Positions 52,806-61,476 of a stretch of 64,000 bases of DNA are shown here, one piece after another. This DNA is from Citrobacter sp. RHB25-C09 (GTDB lineage: Bacteria; Pseudomonadota; Gammaproteobacteria; Enterobacterales; Enterobacteriaceae). A model generated the notes under the pieces. That model did no database searches, was not told the DNA's origin, and saw nothing but the letters and a program-made list of their open reading frames with translations. Each line of letters opens with the position of its first letter. Position 1 is the first letter of the stretch. The stretch covers positions 248,001 through 312,000 of the forward strand of contig NZ_CP057483.1 of assembly GCF_013836145.1 (NCBI RefSeq). The letters are read 5' to 3'. The translations under genes and the position numbers were made by a program.

Positions 52806-53647
52806 TTGAGAACCGTCGCGGGCTGACGATTTTCAGCCACACCCTGCTGATTCTGGGGATCGTTGTCATCCTGTTCCCGCTGTACGTGGCCTTTGTTGCC
52901 GCCACGCTGGACACCAGAGCCGTATTTGATACGCCGATGACGCTGATCCCAGGTACGCACCTGTTCGAGAACATGAAAACCATCTGGACCCAGGGCGTCG
53001 GTGCCAACAGCGCGCCGTTCTGGTTGATGATGCTCAACAGCTTCATCATGGCGTTCGGCATCACGGTGGGCAAAATCACGGTGTCGATGCTCTCGGCCTT
53101 CGCCATCGTCTGGTTCCGCTTTCCGCTGCGTAACCTGTTCTTCTGGATGATCTTCATCACCCTGATGCTGCCGGTAGAGGTGCGAATCTTCCCGACGGTA
53201 GAGGTGATCGCCAACCTCGGTATGCTCGACAGCTATGCGGGCTTGACGCTGCCGCTGATGGCCTCGGCGACCGCCACCTTCCTGTTCCGCCAGTTCTTTA
53301 TGACCCTGCCGGACGAGCTGATTGAAGCCGCGCGTATCGACGGCGCGTCGCCGATGCGCTTCTTTCGCGACATCGTGCTGCCGCTGTCGAAAACCAACCT
53401 TGCGGCGCTGTTTGTGATCACCTTTATTTACGGCTGGAACCAGTATCTGTGGCCGCTGCTGATTATTCAGGACGTCAACCTCGGCACTGCCGTGGCAGGC
53501 ATCAAAGGGATGATTGCAACCGGCGAAGGCACCACTCTCTGGAACCAGGTGATGGCGGCGATGCTGCTCACCCTTATCCCACCCGTAGTCATTGTTTTAG
53601 CCATGCAGCGTGCGTTTGTCCGTGGCCTGGTCGATAGCGAGAAATAA
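52802..53647 (+). CDS. ugpE: Glycerol-3-phosphate ABC permease UgpE
   Basis: 281 aa, six membrane helices, EAA loop EAARIDGASPMRFFRDIVLPLS near residue 180. Partner of UgpA. Coupled at its start to ugpA; ugpC starts two bases after its stop. Confidence 0.96.
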   Translation: MIENRRGLTIFSHTLLILGIVVILFPLYVAFVAATLDTRAVFDTPMTLIPGTHLFENMKTIWTQGVGANSAPFWLMMLNSFIMAFGITVGKITVSMLSAFAIVWFRFPLRNLFFWMIFITLMLPVEVRIFPTVEVIANLGMLDSYAGLTLPLMASATATFLFRQFFMTLPDELIEAARIDGASPMRFFRDIVLPLSKTNLAALFVITFIYGWNQYLWPLLIIQDVNLGTAVAGIKGMIATGEGTTLWNQVMAAMLLTLIPPVVIVLAMQRAFVRGLVDSEK

Positions 53648-53648
53648 G

Positions 53649-54719
53649 ATGGCAGGTTTAAAACTTCAGGCAGTTACCAAAAGCTGGGATGGCAAAACCC
53701 AGGTTATTCAGCCGCTCACGCTCGACGTGGCGGATGGGGAATTCATCGTGATGGTCGGCCCGTCCGGCTGCGGGAAATCCACGTTGCTGCGCATGGTAGC
53801 GGGGCTGGAGCGCGTCACCTCCGGGGATATCTGGATTGACCGTCAGCGCGTCACCGAAATGGAGCCGAAAGACCGGGGGATTGCGATGGTGTTCCAGAAC
53901 TACGCGCTCTATCCGCACATGAGCGTGGAAGAGAACATGGCCTGGGGGCTGAAAATCCGCGGTATGGGCAAGGGACATATTCAGGAACGCGTAAAAGAAG
54001 CGGCGCGCATTCTCGAGCTGGACGGCCTGCTGAAGCGCCGCCCGCGCGAGCTCTCCGGCGGCCAGCGCCAGCGCGTGGCGATGGGGCGTGCCATCGTGCG
54101 CGATCCGGCGGTATTCCTGTTTGATGAACCGCTTTCAAACCTCGACGCCAAACTGCGTGTGCAGATGCGTCTTGAGTTACAACATCTGCATCGCCGTCTG
54201 AACACAACGTCCCTGTACGTCACCCACGATCAGGTTGAAGCGATGACCCTCGCCCAGCGGGTCATGGTGATGAACAAGGGCATCGCCGAGCAGATTGGCA
54301 CCCCGGTGGAAGTGTACGAAAAACCGGCCAGTCGCTTTGTGGCGAGCTTTATCGGCAGCCCGGCGATGAACCTGCTGGAAGGGCGCATCAGTAGTGCGGG
54401 TACCCACTTTGAGCTGGAAAGCGGGATGGCATTGCCGATCAACTGGTACTATCGTGGCTACGCCGGGCGTAAGATGACGCTCGGTGTCCGCCCGGAGCAT
54501 ATCGGTTTAACCACTCAGGCGGACGGCGGCGTGCCGCTGGTGATGGACACGCTGGAGATGCTGGGTGCAGACAACCTGGCGCACGGGCGCTGGGGCGAAC
54601 AAAAAATGGTGGTCCGCCTCACGCATCAGGAACGCCCTAAAGCAGGCAGCACGCTCTGGCTGAATCTTCAGGAAAATCATCTGCATCTTTTTGATGGCGA
54701 AACAGGACAACGCGTATGA
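53649..54719 (+). CDS. ugpC: Glycerol-3-phosphate ABC ATPase UgpC
   Basis: 356 aa from ATG 53649 (E. coli length). MalK-like: Walker A GPSGCGKST near 37, signature LSGGQRQR near 135, Walker B FLFDEPLSNLD, then a C-terminal regulatory OB-fold domain (residues 240-356). In E. coli the activity of this domain is inhibited by phosphate. Confidence 0.97.
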   Translation: MAGLKLQAVTKSWDGKTQVIQPLTLDVADGEFIVMVGPSGCGKSTLLRMVAGLERVTSGDIWIDRQRVTEMEPKDRGIAMVFQNYALYPHMSVEENMAWGLKIRGMGKGHIQERVKEAARILELDGLLKRRPRELSGGQRQRVAMGRAIVRDPAVFLFDEPLSNLDAKLRVQMRLELQHLHRRLNTTSLYVTHDQVEAMTLAQRVMVMNKGIAEQIGTPVEVYEKPASRFVASFIGSPAMNLLEGRISSAGTHFELESGMALPINWYYRGYAGRKMTLGVRPEHIGLTTQADGGVPLVMDTLEMLGADNLAHGRWGEQKMVVRLTHQERPKAGSTLWLNLQENHLHLFDGETGQRV

Positions 54720-55462
54720 GTAACTGGCCGTATCCCCGCATCGTCGCCCACCGCGGCGGCGGTAAACTGGCACCGGAGAACACCCTGGCGGCGATTGACG
54801 TTGGCGCGCATTACGGGCACACGATGATCGAGTTTGATGCCAAACTGTCGAAAGATGGCGAAATTTTCCTGTTGCACGACGACAACCTCGAACGCACCAG
54901 CAACGGCTGGGGTGTGGCGGGGGAACTCCACTGGCAGGATTTATTGCGCGTGGATGCCGGAAGCTGGTATAGCGGCGAATACAAAGGTGAGCCGCTGCCG
55001 CTGCTTTCGCAGGTGGCGGAGCGCTGTCGCCAACATGGGATGATGGCCAATATCGAAATCAAACCGACCACTGGCACCGGACCACTCACGGGCAAAGTGA
55101 TTGCCCTTGCCGCGCGCGAGCTGTGGGAAGGGATGACAGCACCGCTGCTCTCCTCGTTCGAAATCGATGCGCTTGAGGCCGCACAGGCGGCCGTACCGGA
55201 ACTGCCGCGCGGGCTACTACTGGACGCGTGGCGCAACGACTGGCGCGAGCTAACGGCCCGCTTAGGCTGTGTCTCGATCCATCTGAACCACAAGCTGCTG
55301 GATGAAGCGCGGGTAAAAATGCTGAAAGAGGCGGGGCTGCATATTCTGGTTTATACCGTCAACAGACCCCAGCGTGCAGCCGAACTGCTGCGCTGGGGCG
55401 TGGACAGCATCTGCACCGATGCAATCGACCTGATCGGCCCGAACTTTAATTCTGCGGATTAA
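54716..55462 (+). CDS. ugpQ: Glycerophosphodiester phosphodiesterase UgpQ
   Basis: 248 aa GDPD-fold enzyme. N-terminal catalytic RIVAHRGGGKLAPENT with the HR-x(n)-PEN motif, then EFDAKLSKDG and LHDDNLERTS. Cleaves glycerophosphodiesters to glycerol-3-phosphate in the cytosol. Coupled to ugpC; its last 17 bases overlap the tail of the convergent gene yhhA. Confidence 0.97.
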   Translation: MSNWPYPRIVAHRGGGKLAPENTLAAIDVGAHYGHTMIEFDAKLSKDGEIFLLHDDNLERTSNGWGVAGELHWQDLLRVDAGSWYSGEYKGEPLPLLSQVAERCRQHGMMANIEIKPTTGTGPLTGKVIALAARELWEGMTAPLLSSFEIDALEAAQAAVPELPRGLLLDAWRNDWRELTARLGCVSIHLNHKLLDEARVKMLKEAGLHILVYTVNRPQRAAELLRWGVDSICTDAIDLIGPNFNSAD

Positions 55463-55829
55463 GCATATCGCCATTCTGCCGTGGCGGTAGCATATGCTGC
55501 TGCCCGCTGCTTTGGCTCATACCGCCATTGAGCATGCCGCCGTTGGTGTTCGGCAGCGGCTGTTCACGCACCTGACCCTGCTGGATACGCTGCTGGTTGT
55601 TGTTCATCTGCGTTTGCAGATTTTGCTGCTGAAGCTGCGTCTGCGTTTTTAACTGCTGGTTAAGCATCCCTTTTTGTTGGATCTGCTGCGTCTGCATCTG
55701 CGTTTGCATCCGCTGCTGGCTGGGGATCTGATAACCCGGCTGATTCGGATTGTTCATCGTGTTTAGGGGCTGTGCGAGCGCGACAAACGGAACCAGCGCT
55801 GCAAGAATCAAAAAGCGTTTCATTGTCAT
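55446..55829 (-). CDS. yhhA: Glutamine-rich exported protein YhhA (DUF2756)
   Basis: 127 aa. Signal peptide ends ALA-QP near residue 19. The mature part is about one-third Gln/Asn-rich low-complexity sequence (QTQMQTQQIQQ-type repeats). Similar in kind to E. coli YhhA but somewhat shorter. Function unknown. Convergent with ugpQ. Confidence 0.85.
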   Translation of the reverse strand: MTMKRFLILAALVPFVALAQPLNTMNNPNQPGYQIPSQQRMQTQMQTQQIQQKGMLNQQLKTQTQLQQQNLQTQMNNNQQRIQQGQVREQPLPNTNGGMLNGGMSQSSGQQHMLPPRQNGDMLNPQN

Positions 55830-55946
55830 CTCCTCCTTCTGAGGCTTCTCTTAAGTTTACCTCGAATACGTCATAACGATGATTTTTTAGGAGTTGTGAA
55901 CCAGGCTTAAGCGGGGAATATGGATCCCATCACCTGGAGAATAACG

Positions 55947-57689
55947 ATGATGAAACCGACGTTTTTGCGCCGGGTAGCGCTGGCTGCTCTGCTCTCAGGA
56001 AGCTTTTTTAGCGCGATTGCCGCGCCACCGCCGCCTCCCGTCTCTTACGGTGTGGAAGAGGATGTCTTCCATCCGGTGCGGGCGAAACAGGGGATGGTCG
56101 CCTCAGTGGATGCGATGGCAACGCAGGTCGGGGTAGATATTCTCAGGCAGGGCGGGAACGCCGTTGATGCCGCCGTGGCTGTGGGATATGCATTGGCGGT
56201 GACACATCCGCAGGCCGGGAATATAGGCGGCGGGGGCTTTATGTTACTGCGCACCAAAGACGGCAACACCACGGCAATTGATTTTCGTGAGATGGCCCCT
56301 GCCAATGCCACGCGCGATATGTTCCTCGACGATCAGGGTAATCCAGACAGCAAAAAATCACTGACTTCGCACCTGGCTTCCGGTACGCCGGGCACAGTCG
56401 CAGGATTCTCGCTGGCGCTGGAAAAATACGGCACCCTGCCGCTCAACAAAGTGATCCGCCCGGCAATCAAACTGGCGGAAGAAGGGTTTGTGGTGAACGA
56501 CGCGCTGGCTGACGATCTCAAAACCTATGGCAGCGAAGTGTTACCCAAACACGAAAACAGCAAAGCCATCTTCTGGAAAGACGGCGAACCGCTGAAAAAG
56601 GGCGACAAGCTGGTACAAAAGAACCTGGCGAAAAGCCTGGAGATGATTGCAGAAAATGGCCCGGATGCCTTCTATAAAGGGGTGATTGCCGAGCAGATCG
56701 CGCAGGAGATGCAGAACAACGGCGGGCTGATCAGCAAAGACGACCTGGCGAATTATAAAGCGGTAGAGCGACCGCCGATTAGCGGCGACTATCGCGGATA
56801 TCAGGTGTTCTCAATGCCGCCCCCCTCATCCGGCGGGATTCATATCGTGCAAATCCTTAATGTTCTCGAAAACTTCGATATGAAGAAATACGGTTTTGGC
56901 AGTGCGGATGCCATGCAGGTGATGGCGGAAGCGGAAAAATACGCCTATGCCGACCGTTCAGAGTATCTGGGCGATCCGGATTTTGTGAAAGTGCCGTGGC
57001 AGGCATTGACCAACAAAGTCTATGCCAAATCCATTGCCGACAAGATTGATATCAATAAGGCGAAACCGTCCAGTGAAATCCGTCCCGGCAAACTTGCTCC
57101 TTATGAAAGTAACCAGACTACCCACTACTCGGTGGTGGATAAAGACGGCAACGCGGTGGCGGTGACCTACACCCTCAACACCACCTTCGGGACTGGCATT
57201 GTGGCGGGTAATACCGGTATTTTGTTGAATAATCAGATGGATGACTTCTCGGCGAAGCCGGGGGTGCCTAACGTGTACGGACTGGTGGGAGGGGATGCCA
57301 ACGCCGTTGGGCCGAAGAAGCGCCCGCTGTCATCCATGTCGCCAACCATTGTGGTGAAAGACGGTAAAACCTGGCTGGTGACCGGAAGTCCTGGCGGCAG
57401 TCGGATTATCACCACCGTGCTGCAAATGGTGGTCAACAGTATCGATTTTGGAATGAACGTCGCCGAAGCAACCAATGCGCCGCGTTTCCATCATCAGTGG
57501 CTGCCGGATGAACTGCGCGTGGAAAAAGGCTTTAGCCCGGACACGCTGAAGCTGCTGGAACAAAAAGGCCAGAAGGTCGCGCTAAAAGAGGCGATGGGCA
57601 GCACCCAGAGCATTATGGTCGGCCCGGACGGCGAACTTTATGGCGCTTCTGATCCACGGTCAGTGGATGATTTAACGGCGGGTTATTGA
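55947..57689 (+). CDS. ggt: Gamma-glutamyltranspeptidase Ggt
   Basis: 580 aa from ATG 55947, the E. coli length. Signal peptide ends IAA-APP near residue 24. The autoprocessing Thr is in NQTTHYSV (equivalent to T391), followed by the oxyanion GSPGGSRII. The proenzyme splits into large and small subunits in the periplasm and cleaves or transfers gamma-glutamyl groups of glutathione. The stop codon abuts the direct repeat bordering the second Hcp island. Confidence 0.97.
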   Translation: MMKPTFLRRVALAALLSGSFFSAIAAPPPPPVSYGVEEDVFHPVRAKQGMVASVDAMATQVGVDILRQGGNAVDAAVAVGYALAVTHPQAGNIGGGGFMLLRTKDGNTTAIDFREMAPANATRDMFLDDQGNPDSKKSLTSHLASGTPGTVAGFSLALEKYGTLPLNKVIRPAIKLAEEGFVVNDALADDLKTYGSEVLPKHENSKAIFWKDGEPLKKGDKLVQKNLAKSLEMIAENGPDAFYKGVIAEQIAQEMQNNGGLISKDDLANYKAVERPPISGDYRGYQVFSMPPPSSGGIHIVQILNVLENFDMKKYGFGSADAMQVMAEAEKYAYADRSEYLGDPDFVKVPWQALTNKVYAKSIADKIDINKAKPSSEIRPGKLAPYESNQTTHYSVVDKDGNAVAVTYTLNTTFGTGIVAGNTGILLNNQMDDFSAKPGVPNVYGLVGGDANAVGPKKRPLSSMSPTIVVKDGKTWLVTGSPGGSRIITTVLQMVVNSIDFGMNVAEATNAPRFHHQWLPDELRVEKGFSPDTLKLLEQKGQKVALKEAMGSTQSIMVGPDGELYGASDPRSVDDLTAGY

Positions 57690-57701
57690 TGTGTTGCCGG
57701 G

Positions 57702-57743
57702 TGGAGGCTCCGCCTTACCCGGCATACGTTTTGTGCTGTTGTG
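57702..57743. repeat. Left 42-bp direct repeat of the second Hcp island
   Basis: Begins TGGAGGCTCCGCC and ends GTGCTGTTGTG; matches 59276-59317 at 41 of 42 positions (C for A at position 23). Here it forms part of an intact REP (GCCGGGTGGAGGCTCC...TTACCCGGC). Confidence 0.9.
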
Positions 57744-57746
57744 AGA

Positions 57747-58001
57747 TCAAATAATGCCTAATGACTCAGGGAGGTTTCTGACAAAATCTGATTTATCATC
57801 TACGTATTGTTTTGATAAGGTGTAAAATAAATCAGCGATATTATCCCGATCTTCACGATTCAAGGATTGTAGTTCAGCGGCAATACTTTCCATTGCTTCA
57901 ATTGAGCAGTCAGGGTCAAGCAAATCAGGGCTGGTAAACTCTAAAAATATAGCTAGATCTGCAATAATTTGAATAAGCTTAATTTCACTATTCTTTAACA
58001 A
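57747..58001 (-). CDS. Probable cognate immunity protein of the second Hcp effector
   Basis: 84 aa, TTG start at 58001 just behind GAGGTG, overlapping the last 14 bases of the hcp gene. All-helical and acidic (SIEAMESIAAELQSLNREDRDNIADLF). No signal peptide or membrane helix, so it should bind a cytoplasmic toxin. No similarity seen to the immunity gene at 28669. Role inferred from the overlap with the toxin. Confidence 0.65.
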   Translation of the reverse strand: MLKNSEIKLIQIIADLAIFLEFTSPDLLDPDCSIEAMESIAAELQSLNREDRDNIADLFYTLSKQYVDDKSDFVRNLPESLGII

Positions 58002-59079
58002 TTTTCACCTCGATATTTTTAATTCCCAACTCATCAAATATCTTTTGTGCGCGATTTGCTTGAGTTTGATTTGGAACCTCCCAACGCCCTGTCATATTGT
58101 TGTTTTTCAAGGCGTTGGATTGTCTTTTAGCTTGATCCTTAGCTTTTGGGGTTGTAACTACAGATATTTTCCTGTCTATCATTACATTTCCATCAACCCC
58201 ATCAAAACGTACTGGTTTACTATTATTGTCAATATCAGTTCGATTAATGGTTGGTGCTTGACCTTTTTTTGTACTAATATTTGAACGGGCACCAGAAGCG
58301 GAATCATTATAATTTCTTGCTCTTAGGCTCATACCTGCATTTTCATCAACCCATGTTACTTTTTTAAATTCTTCTAACAGACTAAGGTTAGGTTGCTTCT
58401 GGGTTAAAAGTATAGATGCGGCAGCAATACCTAGTCCAACTGTTTTTTCATTTAGCACCTGCTTGTAACCTGTTGGCGCATCCCCTCCCAACTTCTCTGC
58501 CGTTTCCTTGAAACCCTCAACATTCCCGTTGTAAATGCCTCCCGCAGCGAGCAATCTTCCGACCCCTTTGCTGTTTAGCGTTCTAAAGCCGCTATCCTGA
58601 CGGGGAACATACCAGCGGCTGTAGTTATCTGGCAGCGCGAGGAAACTGAATTCCGTCTTAGCAATAAGATGCTGGCAAAGAATATATTCATAACTTATCG
58701 TAATGGATTCAATATCATTTTCCCTGAAGTTATATTGGATACCTGATAAAAACGCTCCCCGTAATTGAATATAATAATACTTTTCCCATCTGCCAGAACG
58801 ATTAATACGATAGAAATAAAACTCGACGTACAACTGCTCATTGTTGTTAATCGCATTCGTCCACAATGGCGTACTTTTATCGATCTGTTTACAAAATCTC
58901 AGATCATGTCGTTGAGAGCACTGGTCAGTACTGGTTATGTTATTAGTAAGGGAAAATACGAGTATTTCATCCGCATGACCCGTTTGCCAGCGGTTGCCCA
59001 TGGAAGCAGTAGTACCACATCCCGTTGAAATAATACCTTGTCGTTCCCCTGATACCGTCATATAGACAATACTACTCAT
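57988..59079 (-). CDS. Hcp with C-terminal nuclease-like toxin domain, at the yhhZ locus
   Basis: 363 aa. Residues 1-155 are an Hcp domain very close to the one at 27536 (GNRWQTGH, INNNEQLYVEFYFYRINR, RWEKYYYIQL). Linker at residues 172-205 with GVGRLLAAGG. The C-terminal domain (about 240-363) has RFDGVDGNVMIDRK at residues 291-304 and GRWEVP near 331. The D-x(n)-D-R-K pattern suits a PD-(D/E)XK restriction-endonuclease-fold toxin. It sits between ggt and yhhY, where K-12 has the Hcp-like yhhZ. No T6SS structural gene nearby. Nuclease activity is inferred. Confidence 0.82.
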   Translation of the reverse strand: MSSIVYMTVSGERQGIISTGCGTTASMGNRWQTGHADEILVFSLTNNITSTDQCSQRHDLRFCKQIDKSTPLWTNAINNNEQLYVEFYFYRINRSGRWEKYYYIQLRGAFLSGIQYNFRENDIESITISYEYILCQHLIAKTEFSFLALPDNYSRWYVPRQDSGFRTLNSKGVGRLLAAGGIYNGNVEGFKETAEKLGGDAPTGYKQVLNEKTVGLGIAAASILLTQKQPNLSLLEEFKKVTWVDENAGMSLRARNYNDSASGARSNISTKKGQAPTINRTDIDNNSKPVRFDGVDGNVMIDRKISVVTTPKAKDQAKRQSNALKNNNMTGRWEVPNQTQANRAQKIFDELGIKNIEVKIVKE

Positions 59080-59275
59080 TCCATTAAATTCCCTCTATAT
59101 CCGTGTTATTGAGGTTTTTACGCTTAATACATATATTTGGATATGGAAGAAATAAAATCTTTCACTTTAAGATGCAGGAATGAGGTTTATCTGGTATTAG
59201 GTATTCGGTAAGAGAATATATTATCGTTGACTATGTTTGATTTTAATTCAAGAGATGCTGACATTCAGGATGTGA

Positions 59276-59317
59276 TGGAGGCTCCGCCTTACCCGGCCTA
59301 CGTTTTGTGCTGTTGTG
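59276..59317. repeat. Right 42-bp direct repeat of the second Hcp island
   Basis: Second copy of 57702-57743. Its 5' REP arm is missing (GATGTGA in place of GATGTGTTGCCGGG), while its 3' side continues into a full facing REP. Confidence 0.9.
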
Positions 59318-59345
59318 GCCCGGTATGCGTAGCACCACCGGGCAA
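59318..59345. repeat. REP unit next to yhhY
   Basis: GCCCGGTATGCGTAGCACCACCGGGC, completing the BIME whose other half is the right direct repeat. Between 59080 and 59275 is an AT-rich stretch with the hcp promoter and nothing else recognised. Confidence 0.75.
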
Positions 59346-59349
59346 TTCG

Positions 59350-59838
59350 TCACTTCACCCGCGCCATAAAATACGCGTCAACGTACTCACCGTTGCGCAG
59401 GCCGTACTTCTTGCCGGTGCCTTCAATTTCGAAGCCATGCTTTTTATAGACGGCAACCGCAGGGGCGTTGTCGACAAATACCGTCAGTTCAATGCGATCC
59501 ACACGCAGCCAGTTGTCGCACATGTCGATCATCGTGCGGAGCAGGGCGCTGGCGACGCCGCGATTTTGCCAGCGGGCGTCAACGCAAATGCCAAAGTCCG
59601 CGACATGGCTGCGCCGTGGGCGCTGCGTCACTTCAATACAAAGATGGCCGACCACCTGCCCATCAATGCAGGCAACAAGCTGTTTAATACCCGGCCGATC
59701 CGCTAGCCGCGCCTGCCACATTTCAACAGAGGGATGAGGAACCTGTAGCGTGTTGTGGTACACCTCCGGCTGGGCGTGGATCTGACGAATCGCGTCATAA
59801 TCTTTCTGTTCAGCGTGGCGTATCACTATCTCACTCAT
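59350..59838 (-). CDS. yhhY: Amino acid N-acetyltransferase YhhY (AaaT)
   Basis: 162 aa GNAT enzyme, E. coli length. Acetyl-CoA loop in the RWQNRGVASALLRTMID segment near residue 95; KYGLRNGEYVDAYFMAR at the C-terminus. In E. coli it acetylates some L-amino acids. Divergent from ryhB. Confidence 0.95.
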   Translation of the reverse strand: MSEIVIRHAEQKDYDAIRQIHAQPEVYHNTLQVPHPSVEMWQARLADRPGIKQLVACIDGQVVGHLCIEVTQRPRRSHVADFGICVDARWQNRGVASALLRTMIDMCDNWLRVDRIELTVFVDNAPAVAVYKKHGFEIEGTGKKYGLRNGEYVDAYFMARVK

Positions 59839-59922
59839 TCCTTATCTCCTTCAGGGTTAATTGAGCATTTACAGTCGCTGAGATTGAAAATGGCGTCAAC
59901 CGCATTTTTTTACAAAAAGAAG

Positions 59923-59958
59923 TAGACAAGTGCGAATGAGAATGATTATTATTGTCCT
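59923..59958 (+). promoter_or_regulatory. ryhB promoter with Fur box
   Basis: TAGACA (59923-59928), 18-bp spacer, TATTAT (59947-59952). The stretch 59933-59951 (CGAATGAGAATGATTATTA) matches the Fur box, covering the -10, so iron-loaded Fur should repress. Confidence 0.85.
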
Positions 59959-60054
59959 GCATTCAGGAAGACCCCTCGCGGAGAACCTGAAAGCACGACA
60001 TTGCTCACATTGCTTCCAGTATTACTTTAGCCAGCCTCGCGCTGGCTTTTTTTT
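59959..60054 (+). ncRNA. ryhB: RyhB small RNA
   Basis: Begins GCATTCAGGAAGACCCCTCG and includes the seed core GAAAGCACGACATTGCTCAC and TTGCTTCCAGTATTAC, identical in the core to E. coli RyhB. Ends in the terminator AGCCAGCCTCGCGCTGGCT plus T8. It pairs with mRNAs of iron-using enzymes with Hfq when iron is low. Located between yhhY and yhhX as in E. coli. The start and length (about 96) are estimates. Confidence 0.96.
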
Positions 60055-60060
60055 GTGGTT

Positions 60061-60200
60061 GGGTTTCGGGCTAGTTTACTTGTCAGCTTAAACCCGGGCT
60101 GTGCTCGCAATCCTCACGCACATTGAGTACGCTCCGGTTGCTGCGCGCAGGCCGTGATTAATCTGCCTGCGCCACTAACGCCCGAGCGTTAGGCTTATTA
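60061..60200. other. Unassigned spacer sequence downstream of ryhB
   Basis: No open frame I can support. Higher GC than other gaps, with the stretch CTCGCAATCCTCACGCACAT...CGCTCCGGTTGCTGCGCGCAGGCC...CTGCCTGCGCCACTAACGCCCGAGCGTTA; it reads like a dispersed intergenic element, but I cannot confirm repeats within this window. Confidence 0.3.
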
Positions 60201-60236
60201 GTAGGCCGGATAAGGCTTCGCCGCCATCCGGCAAAG
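60201..60236. repeat. REP element upstream of yhhX
   Basis: GTAGGCCGGATAAGGCTTCGCCGCCATCCGGC is a single REP palindrome about 80 bp before yhhX. Confidence 0.85.
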
Positions 60237-60315
60237 CAATGGCACAGAATCCAACATTTAGTCTCCCCCCACTTTGCGCTATGGTGTAGGCAATTACCTT
60301 CACAAGGATATTGCC

Positions 60316-61353
60316 ATGACCTTACATTGCGCATTTATTGGATTCGGTAAAAGCACCACCCGTTATCACCTGCCTTATGTTCTCAACCGCAAAGATACCT
60401 GGCACGTGGCGCATATCTTCCGCCGTCACCCGAAGCCGGAAGAACAAGCCCCGATCTATTCGCACATTCATTTCACCAGCGATCTGGACGAAGTTCTGAA
60501 CGATCCGCAGGTGAAGCTTGTGATCGTCTGTACACACGCTGACAGCCATTTTGAATACGCAAAACGGGCGCTGGAAGCGGGGAAAAACGTGCTGGTCGAG
60601 AAACCCTTCACGCCGACGATGGTAGAAGCTAAGGTGCTGTTTGAACTGGCACAGAGCAAAGGACTTACGGTATCCCCGTATCAGAACCGTCGCTTTGACT
60701 CCTGTTTCCTGACCGCCAAAAAAGCGATTGAAAGCGGCAAGCTTGGCGAAATTGTGGAAGTGGAAAGCCACTTCGATTACTACCGCCCGGTGGCGGAAAC
60801 CAAGCCAGGTCTCCCGCAGGACGGTTCGTTCTACGGTCTGGGCGTTCATACCATGGACCAGATTATTTCGCTGTTTGGCCGCCCGGATCACGTAGCGTAT
60901 GACATTCGCAGCCTGCGCAATAAAGCCAATCCGGACGATACTTTCGAAGCACAACTGTTCTATGGCGATCTGAAAGCCATCGTCAAAACCAGTCATCTGG
61001 TGAAAATCGATTACCCGAAGTTTATCGTTCACGGGACGAAAGGCTCGTTTATCAAATACGGCATCGACCAGCAGGAAACCAGCCTGAAGGCCAACATCAT
61101 GCCGGGCGAGCCGGGCTTTGCGGCGGATGATTCCGTGGGCGTGCTGGAGTACGTTAACGACGAAGGCGTAACGGTGAAAGAAGAGCTTAAGCCGGAAGTG
61201 GGCGACTATGGGCGCGTCTATGATGCTCTCTATGCCACCATCACCAGCGGTGCGGCGAATTACGTCAAGGAATCTGAAGTTCTCACCAACCTCGAGATCC
61301 TCGAACGCGCGTTTGAGCAGGCTTCTCCTGCCACAATAACCCTCGCAAAATAA
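60316..61353 (+). CDS. yhhX: Gfo/Idh/MocA-family oxidoreductase YhhX
   Basis: 345 aa from ATG 60316, E. coli length; the frame to 60274 is not needed. N-terminal Rossmann domain (CAFIGFGKSTTRYHLPY), the conserved EKPFTPT with the family Lys near residue 95, and a C-terminal substrate domain. Substrate unknown. Confidence 0.94.
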   Translation: MTLHCAFIGFGKSTTRYHLPYVLNRKDTWHVAHIFRRHPKPEEQAPIYSHIHFTSDLDEVLNDPQVKLVIVCTHADSHFEYAKRALEAGKNVLVEKPFTPTMVEAKVLFELAQSKGLTVSPYQNRRFDSCFLTAKKAIESGKLGEIVEVESHFDYYRPVAETKPGLPQDGSFYGLGVHTMDQIISLFGRPDHVAYDIRSLRNKANPDDTFEAQLFYGDLKAIVKTSHLVKIDYPKFIVHGTKGSFIKYGIDQQETSLKANIMPGEPGFAADDSVGVLEYVNDEGVTVKEELKPEVGDYGRVYDALYATITSGAANYVKESEVLTNLEILERAFEQASPATITLAK

Positions 61354-61361
61354 GCAGAACA

Positions 61362-61408
61362 GACTCCTCTGTAGTTGTTCATAATTTTTGAACAGAGGAG
61401 TCAATTTT
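61362..61408 (+). terminator. yhhX terminator
   Basis: GACTCCTCTGT (61362-61372) pairs with ACAGAGGAGTC (61392-61402) over 11 bp, tail AATTTTCA; GTTCA/TGAAC adds an inner stem. Confidence 0.75.
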
Positions 61409-61476
61409 CACCCTCTATGATCCCTGGGCGTTTGCGTCCACACTTACTCCATCGAAAACATCTGGGGGTGAACACA

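Noticed and set aside
59227..59706. 159-aa frame reading from the island edge through the REP into yhhY antisense
   Set aside because: Translates a repeat and the reverse of yhhY; no plausible ribosome site.
60322..61404. 360-aa open frame antisense to yhhX
   Set aside because: Opposite strand of a conserved oxidoreductase gene; no recognisable protein features.
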